This document shows, in pieces, positions 58,515-64,000 of a stretch of DNA of 64,000 nucleotides. The position numbers were made by a program, and so were the translations under genes. Location: contig JALBYC010000003.1 of assembly GCA_023212645.1 (NCBI GenBank), positions 806,001-870,000 on the forward strand, written 5' to 3'. Under the pieces are notes generated by a model. The model made no database searches. It worked only from the letters and a program-made list of their open reading frames with translations, and was not told the origin of the DNA. Each line of letters begins with the position of its first letter. Position 1 is the stretch's first letter. Origin of the DNA: Farysia itapuensis. Its lineage: Eukaryota > Basidiomycota > Ustilaginomycetes > Ustilaginales > Ustilaginaceae.

Positions 58515-61500
58515 ATGGACATCATGGCGCGTCGACCTGATCGGTGCCACATGACGGGCAACTGTGGCAAGAAGAGCATCTTCGGCGCCGATTTGCCCTG
58601 CCCCGTTGATGAGAAAGCTCAGGATCCATCCCCCGATTTTCGTCAGCAGCTGATCGATGTGTGTGGCGCCGACTTTGCGGAGGGATCAGTTTGCTGTACC
58701 TCGGAGCAGGTCGAGAACCTCGGCGCCAACCTGCAACAGGCGGAAGCACTCATCTCATCCTGTCCAGCATGCCGCAACAACTTTCGATCACTGTTCTGCG
58801 CCTTTACCTGCTCTCCAAATCAAGCACAGTTCCTCGATGTGTCGGAAACACAGCAGGTCACTGGCAGCGATGGCAAGCCATCGACGGCCGTAAAAACGGT
58901 AGAGTACTACATCGAAGGCACCTGGAAGCAGACGTTTTTTGACAGCTGCAAGGATGTCAAGTTTGGAGCCAGCAATGGTTTCGCCATGGACCTGATCGGC
59001 GGTGGAGCCAAAGATCCAGCAGCCTTTCTCAAGTTTCTGGGAGATGAGAAGCCGTTCTTGGGCAGTCCTTTCCAGATCAACTTTCCCAGTACCGCAGAGC
59101 CTGACACAGGACTGGTGAACATGTCCATGCTCGCACCGCCGGTGCCATTCGACCATAATCCTCGCCAATGCAGCGATCCAGACCTCTTGTCGCGGTGTGC
59201 CTGCGTCGATTGTCCTGACACATGTGCTGCTCTTCCTTCAATACCAGGACGTAGTCACTCGACTTGCTCTGTAGGGCATGTATCCTGCTTTTCATTCGCC
59301 GCCATCGTCCTCTACGCGGTGCTTGCTATTGTAGTGATAGCGTGGAAGCCAATCATGCGGCTCAAGAACGGCAGAAAGGGCGCCATCTTTCTGCCCCATC
59401 GCACCAGCGGTCTCAGCCTGTTTAGCGATGGTAGCGGCTTTGAAAGAGTGCGTATGGACGCAGATGACTCGTCCGACCAGGACGTACTACCTGGCACTGG
59501 CGACCACGCTGGTAGATCGCAAAGTGGGGGCAACGGCCTTGTGGGCAGTCGTGGGATTGGACACTTCGGAGAAGGAGTATCAACCAGTTCCGCTGGGCTT
59601 GACGACTTTGGTCGTGGAGTAGGGCTGGGTGGAGACGATGACTTATCGGCATTGGCTGCACCGCAACCACGCAAGTATCCGCTCAATCGCATCCTCTCGC
59701 GCTTCTTCTATCGCCTGGGGCTTCTATGCGCCTCGCACCCTTGGCTCACCTTCTTCGTCGCTGCTGTGCTCGTCAGCATCGCCAACATCGGGTGGAAGTG
59801 TTTTGAAGTCGAGACAGATCCTGTCGGTCTTTGGGTTGCGCCTGGATCTGCCGCCAAGATGCAGAAAGACCTGTTTGACCAGCAATTTGGTCCCTTCTAT
59901 CGACCTCAACAGATCTTCCTAATGGACGAGATAGCCCATAAGGACCTCTCCATGCTGCGACTCGGTGACAGGACATCTGTGATTGATGGACTACCACCCG
60001 CCCTCTCTTGGGACCGACTCTTGTGGCTCAACGACCTCGAGGCCGAGATTCGAGCTTTGCGATCAACACCTTCCGGTTACACGCTTCAAGACGTTTGCTT
60101 GGCTCCAGCAGGCCCGGGAACGCCCTGTGTAGTCCAGAGTATCCTCGGCTACTTTCAGGACGATCCGGAAGGCAACGGTCTCTCGTCGGACAACTGGGAT
60201 GACTATCTAAATCAGTGTGCCACCAATCCTGCAGATTGTCTGCCTCTGTTTGGTCAGCCACTTAAGCCCAATATCGTGCTGGGCGGCGTGCCTGCGCTCG
60301 AGGAGCCGAGCAAAGCTCGCTCAGCTGTGGTCACCTACGTCCTTAACAATAGCCTCGATGAAACGGCGGTGCACCTGGTCGAAGAATGGGAACGCGCGCT
60401 GCTTTCTCTGCTCAAGCAAGCAGGTGGCCAAGGTTCACACCCCTTGGCAGTCCGAAGGCGTCAACTTGGGCTTGCGATTTCTTACAGCACGGGAGTCAGC
60501 CTGGAGGAAGAGATTGGTAGCAGCAGCAACACTGACGTCAGCATTGTTGTCCTCTCTTACCTCACCATGTTTGTCTATGCGGCACTCACACTCGGGGGTC
60601 GACCGAAAACAATTCCAGCTCCAGCAGCGCAACAAGCTCCTACAGCCGAACCACATCTGGTCTCTACGGAAGCCACAGGCTCGTACCCACGCTGGACATC
60701 TTCCTCCCGTGCTATGCCCAGTATCTTGACCCGTCCTGGTCGCATCTCTAAACTTGCGTCAGCTTGTCGGACGTTTTTGAGCACGTTTTGCGTGTCATCC
60801 AAATTCACGCTCGGTCTTTTCGGGATCTTTATCGTCTTGCTGTCCGTTTCGACAGCTGTTGGGGTGTTTAGCGCCATGGGCGTCAAGGTGACGCTTGTGA
60901 TTGCCGAAGTCATCCCATTCATGTTGCTGGCTGTAGGTGTGGACAACATCTTTTTGTTGTGCAACGAGATGGATCGTCAGAGTCCGCTGCATGCGCAAGA
61001 AGGCGTCTATGGCTCTGGCAGTCTTCCTCGATCCATACGACAGCCCAGGATGGAAGGCTCCCGCATCCCAACCCTGAATCCTGAACAGAGTCTAGCAGAC
61101 CAAGGCGACATTCTGCAAGACGATCTTGGTCCTGGCAGACTGACGCCAGTGTCTAGTGCCGAACGAGCCGCTCGAGCTCTGGCGCGAATGGGGCCGTCCA
61201 TCTTACTCAGCGCTACAACTCAGATTGTTGCTTTCTTACTGGGTGCACTTGTTCCCATGCCTGCCGTGCGTAACTTTGCTCTGTACGCAGCGGGATCTAT
61301 GTTGATCGTAGCTGTTCTGCACTGTACTGTGTTCGTGGCGGCAATGGCATTGGACGCTGACCGCACGGAAAGTGGTCGGATCGACTGCCTTCCGTGCATT
61401 CGAACCACACGATCACCTCTGTCTACAGACGACAGCACTTTGGACGCTGCGTTGGCAACAAAAGAGTCGCTACTTGACTCTTTCATCAAGTACACGTATG

Positions 61501-62948
61501 CACCTACTTTGCTTCGGCCTCTTACGAAGAGAATGGTGGCGCTCGGTTTTGCCGGGCTGGCCGTGCTCAGCTGCATAGGAGCACGTCGGATCGAAATGGG
61601 TCTCGATCAACGACTGGCCCTACCATCTACGTCGTACTTGCGCCCCTACTTTGACTCGATCGATGTGTTTCTCGACGTCGGACCGCCAGTCTACTTTATT
61701 GCATCTGGCAAAGATGCATCTGCGCGAAGTGGACAGCGCGGGCTCTGTGGCCGATTTACTACGTGCGAGCCGCTCTCGCTGGCCAATACGCTCGAGGGCG
61801 AGCGCCGACGGTCCGACATCTCGCTGCTCGCAGAACCGGCAAGCTCGTGGATCGATGATTTCCTCCAGTGGCTCAACCCGGTACTCGACGGCTGTTGTCG
61901 GGTGCGGAAGCGTGATCCATCGACTTTTTGCGGTCCCAACGAGAGCGAGTTCTCGTGCCAGCCTTGCTTCCTGGATCGTGAGCCGCCGTGGAACATCACC
62001 ATGGACGGCTTGCCCGAGCACGACGAATTTTACCACTACCTCGAGCAGTGGCTCATCAGTCCTACCGACCAGACCTGTCCCCTCGGTGGACAGGCTGCCT
62101 ACTCATCGGCACTCAACATCTCGACCGATCCCGCTACCGGGGCCAAATCGGTGCGGGCTTCCCACTTCCGCACCTACTTTTCGCCCTTACGCTCCCAAGC
62201 TGATTTCATCGAGGCGCTCGAACAGTCACAGCGTATCTCTGATGACGTCTCGGCCCGGGTAGGGTTCAAGGTCTTCCCCTACAGTCTGTTTTTCATCTTT
62301 TTCGAGCAGTATACCTATCTTCGCTCGATGGCGGTGCAGGTGCTTGGCTCGGCAGCTGTGGCGATCTTTGCGATCACGACACTCTTGTTGGGCAGTTGGC
62401 GGACGGGAGCGATTGTGACGGTGTGCGTCGCCAGTGCGGTGCTGGGCGTGGGTGGAGCGATGGGCTTCCTCGGAATCCAGTTCAACGCGCTCACCCTGGT
62501 CAACCTCAGCGTGTGTGCGGCGATTGGCGTCGAGTTTTGCGCACACATTGCTCGGGCGTTTATGCGCGCTCCCGGTTCGTTACCACGCTCGCACCCGATG
62601 TCGCAAAAGGAGCGCGATGAGCGTGCCTGGGCTGCCCTCTCCGACGTAGGCAGCGCCGTGGTCAGCGGCATCTTTTCGACCAAGCTCATCGGCGTTGGCG
62701 TACTCATCTTTACCAAGTCGGACCTGCTGAAGCTCTACTACGCCAAGACGTGGCTCAGCCTGATCCTCCTCGGCGTGCTTCACGGCCTGATCTTGCTCCC
62801 TGTGCTGCTCAGTTGGCTCGGCGGACGTGGATGGTCCAACGGCGAGGACGAAAACGACGTCAAACGTAGACTCAATCGCGCCGGATCCGAGTACCGACCC
62901 CTCATGGCGCCCGACGTCGACGCGAGCGACAACGAGGACGATCTCTAA
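58515..62948 (+). CDS. NCR1: Niemann-Pick C1-related sterol transporter (Ncr1)
   Basis: A 1477-residue polytopic protein (from ATG 58515; an alternative ATG at 58524). NPC1/Ncr1 moves sterol out of the vacuole/lysosome lumen into its membrane. The Cys-rich NTD has CHMTGNCGKKSIFGADLPCP (about 11-30), then CCTSEQVENL and FCAFTCSPNQAQFL. Membrane segments: about 257-275, 408-427, then the sterol-sensing domain (about 670-950) with FMLLAVGVDNIFLLCNEMDR. A second set of helices lies at 1270-1440. The last part has LVNLSVCAAIGVEFCAHIAR, typical of NPC1/Patched. No signal peptide precedes the NTD, although NPC1 proteins have one; an upstream exon may be missing. Two internal Ser-rich inserts (about 330-390 and 700-740) are noted. 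It converges with LSM12, 61 bp between the stops. Confidence 0.9.
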   Translation: MDIMARRPDRCHMTGNCGKKSIFGADLPCPVDEKAQDPSPDFRQQLIDVCGADFAEGSVCCTSEQVENLGANLQQAEALISSCPACRNNFRSLFCAFTCSPNQAQFLDVSETQQVTGSDGKPSTAVKTVEYYIEGTWKQTFFDSCKDVKFGASNGFAMDLIGGGAKDPAAFLKFLGDEKPFLGSPFQINFPSTAEPDTGLVNMSMLAPPVPFDHNPRQCSDPDLLSRCACVDCPDTCAALPSIPGRSHSTCSVGHVSCFSFAAIVLYAVLAIVVIAWKPIMRLKNGRKGAIFLPHRTSGLSLFSDGSGFERVRMDADDSSDQDVLPGTGDHAGRSQSGGNGLVGSRGIGHFGEGVSTSSAGLDDFGRGVGLGGDDDLSALAAPQPRKYPLNRILSRFFYRLGLLCASHPWLTFFVAAVLVSIANIGWKCFEVETDPVGLWVAPGSAAKMQKDLFDQQFGPFYRPQQIFLMDEIAHKDLSMLRLGDRTSVIDGLPPALSWDRLLWLNDLEAEIRALRSTPSGYTLQDVCLAPAGPGTPCVVQSILGYFQDDPEGNGLSSDNWDDYLNQCATNPADCLPLFGQPLKPNIVLGGVPALEEPSKARSAVVTYVLNNSLDETAVHLVEEWERALLSLLKQAGGQGSHPLAVRRRQLGLAISYSTGVSLEEEIGSSSNTDVSIVVLSYLTMFVYAALTLGGRPKTIPAPAAQQAPTAEPHLVSTEATGSYPRWTSSSRAMPSILTRPGRISKLASACRTFLSTFCVSSKFTLGLFGIFIVLLSVSTAVGVFSAMGVKVTLVIAEVIPFMLLAVGVDNIFLLCNEMDRQSPLHAQEGVYGSGSLPRSIRQPRMEGSRIPTLNPEQSLADQGDILQDDLGPGRLTPVSSAERAARALARMGPSILLSATTQIVAFLLGALVPMPAVRNFALYAAGSMLIVAVLHCTVFVAAMALDADRTESGRIDCLPCIRTTRSPLSTDDSTLDAALATKESLLDSFIKYTYAPTLLRPLTKRMVALGFAGLAVLSCIGARRIEMGLDQRLALPSTSYLRPYFDSIDVFLDVGPPVYFIASGKDASARSGQRGLCGRFTTCEPLSLANTLEGERRRSDISLLAEPASSWIDDFLQWLNPVLDGCCRVRKRDPSTFCGPNESEFSCQPCFLDREPPWNITMDGLPEHDEFYHYLEQWLISPTDQTCPLGGQAAYSSALNISTDPATGAKSVRASHFRTYFSPLRSQADFIEALEQSQRISDDVSARVGFKVFPYSLFFIFFEQYTYLRSMAVQVLGSAAVAIFAITTLLLGSWRTGAIVTVCVASAVLGVGGAMGFLGIQFNALTLVNLSVCAAIGVEFCAHIARAFMRAPGSLPRSHPMSQKERDERAWAALSDVGSAVVSGIFSTKLIGVGVLIFTKSDLLKLYYAKTWLSLILLGVLHGLILLPVLLSWLGGRGWSNGEDENDVKRRLNRAGSEYRPLMAPDVDASDNEDDL

Positions 62949-63009
62949 TCATAGCACTGCATTTGCTCTCTCTCTCCCCCCATTCATTGTCATGTAATAG
63001 CTGAGACAA

Positions 63010-63916
63010 CTAAGAAGCGAGTATCTTGCGCCGTTCTCCTTGAAGCTGTATAATTCCGAGCTGATTAGTACATAAGATGGTGAGGGGGTGGGGAGGAGCG
63101 AGACTTACGACTTTGACGACACGGTTCCAGCTATTTGCCTTTGCTTGTGCGCCAGGAGGTACAGTGCCTTTGTGCGTACCGTCCACGAGCGACTGCAGAT
63201 CCTGGCGCGCGTATCCTGGCACGTTGGTCGACTCTGGATCATACCCCGGACCGGACTTTTTGAGAGAGTAGCATCAGCGACCGTGTGAGAGACTACATGA
63301 GTTTGGAAAAATGACTTACAATGACGACTTCCTCCATGACGAGGATATGTGATTCGTGCCAGCGGCATGGGAGGGTTTTGCTGAGGGCGTCAAAGACGAG
63401 CTGTCCAAGCTTCGAGACATCCTTACCCGTGCGTGCTACTTTTGCCAGACTCTGTCGAACGGCCTCTGTCTCACGCATCTGGGCTGTTTTGAGCGAGACA
63501 GGATGAATAGGAGTCAAATCGCTTTCAGAGGGAGTAGCGACGACAGCAGCGCCATTCGAGTCGGAGGGCGGGTGCGTGTCAAAGACAATCTTCTTGATCT
63601 CTGCGACCTTGACGATACGGAAGCCGACGGCAGGTGAAGGCTTTCCAGAACGACTGGCCTGAGAAGCCTGTGCGACACTAGCAGCAGCAGCCGGTGCCGA
63701 GCTGAGGATAGTCTCGAGCTTGACAGCCTCGCATTCCAGAGCGACGATGCCGAGCGCAGGATCGTAGGCCCACAGCTTGCCAGACATGGTCCGCACCTCT
63801 TTGTCGCCGAGTGTCAGGGTGACACTCTGACCGAGCAGCTTTTCGACGTTGGCAAGCTGCACTGCGGGCGACACAGGCGTGCGTGCACCGCTACTGGCTG
63901 CTGCCACCGCCGTCAT
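63010..63916 (-). CDS. LSM12: LSM12-type protein (Lsm plus AD domain)
   Basis: Three exons: 63916-63320, 63255-63109 and 63060-63010, giving 264 residues. LSM12 proteins combine an Sm-like N-terminus with an anticodon-binding-like AD domain and interact with ataxin-2/Pbp1 in translation and stress responses. The N-terminus after MTAVAAASSG has LLGQSVTLTLGDKEVRTMSG and YDPALGIVALEC (Lsm). The AD part has KTAQMRETEAVRQSLAKVAR, FDALSKTLPCRWHESHILV and MEEVVI joined to SGPGYDPES across the first splice. The small last exon adds LGIIQLQGERRKILAS. Introns are 64 and 48 nt; the 48-nt one has a perfect TACTAAT branch site. The ATG at 63916 is the first in frame (an upstream TTG is not a start). The window ends 84 bp beyond; an upstream exon cannot be excluded. 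Confidence 0.83.
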
Positions 63917-64000
63917 ACTTGATGCGAGAAGCGAATGGTGATGGCCGTGTGCCAACCGATTTATTGGAACAATGTTAATTCTACAGCCAAATTTGGGCTT

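Overview
The window is nuclear DNA of a basidiomycete fungus, most probably a smut (Ustilaginaceae: Ustilago, Sporisorium, Pseudozyma and relatives). The reasons are GC-rich coding DNA, compact genes, few introns of about 45-85 nt with GTAAGT-like donors, and a fungal protein set: inositol phosphorylceramide synthase (AUR1), IML1, PAM18, CHZ1 and SOF1. The genus is inferred from overall style, not proven. I find 31 protein genes that I can support. I see no tRNA or rRNA gene, no recognisable transposase and no CRISPR array.

From 1 to 32.9 kb the genes are packed tightly and mostly alternate in strand, so most neighbours share either a short divergent promoter or a short convergent terminator region. 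Order: bL28m, a PIN-domain protein, SEC23, PAM18, a PLP aminotransferase, an unknown Ser-rich protein, NAA30, a HAM1-like lipid-binding protein, AUR1, IML1, a MysC-like ATP-grasp enzyme, a DUF4336 protein, VAP/SCS2, a ribosomal-L1-fold nucleolar protein, translin, an importin-7-type karyopherin and RAD17. From 32.9 to 46.2 kb the style changes. All genes are on the plus strand with long gaps: a secreted GH5 mannanase, a sugar-phosphate cyclase of the mycosporine type, EMC4, a thioredoxin-like PRXL2 protein and ARP1. A 4-kb gene-free block follows, carrying four kinds of tandem repeat and an assembly gap. From 46.2 kb to the end the compact alternating style returns: a STN1-like telomere protein, CHZ1, RPC17, SOF1, HAP2, a GPI-type ThuA protein, KEL3/KLHDC4, a peroxisomal enoyl-CoA isomerase, NPC1 and LSM12.

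Most genes are housekeeping and belong to unrelated pathways: COPII, mitochondrial import, sphingolipids, TORC1 control, nuclear import, DNA-damage checkpoint, telomere, rRNA processing, Pol III and sterol transport. The one pair with a shared theme is the MysC-like ligase (20.3 kb) and the sugar-phosphate cyclase (36.2 kb). They are two steps of the mycosporine (sunscreen) pathway, about 14 kb apart, with no O-methyltransferase between them.

Several genes have very small terminal exons that decide the protein ends: a 3-nt first exon in SOF1, 11 nt in VAP, 14 nt in CHZ1 and a 9-nt last exon in ARP1. Splicing gives the enoyl-CoA isomerase a peroxisomal-type C-terminus that the unspliced frame lacks. 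All exon coordinates were worked out by eye from splice motifs and reading phase.
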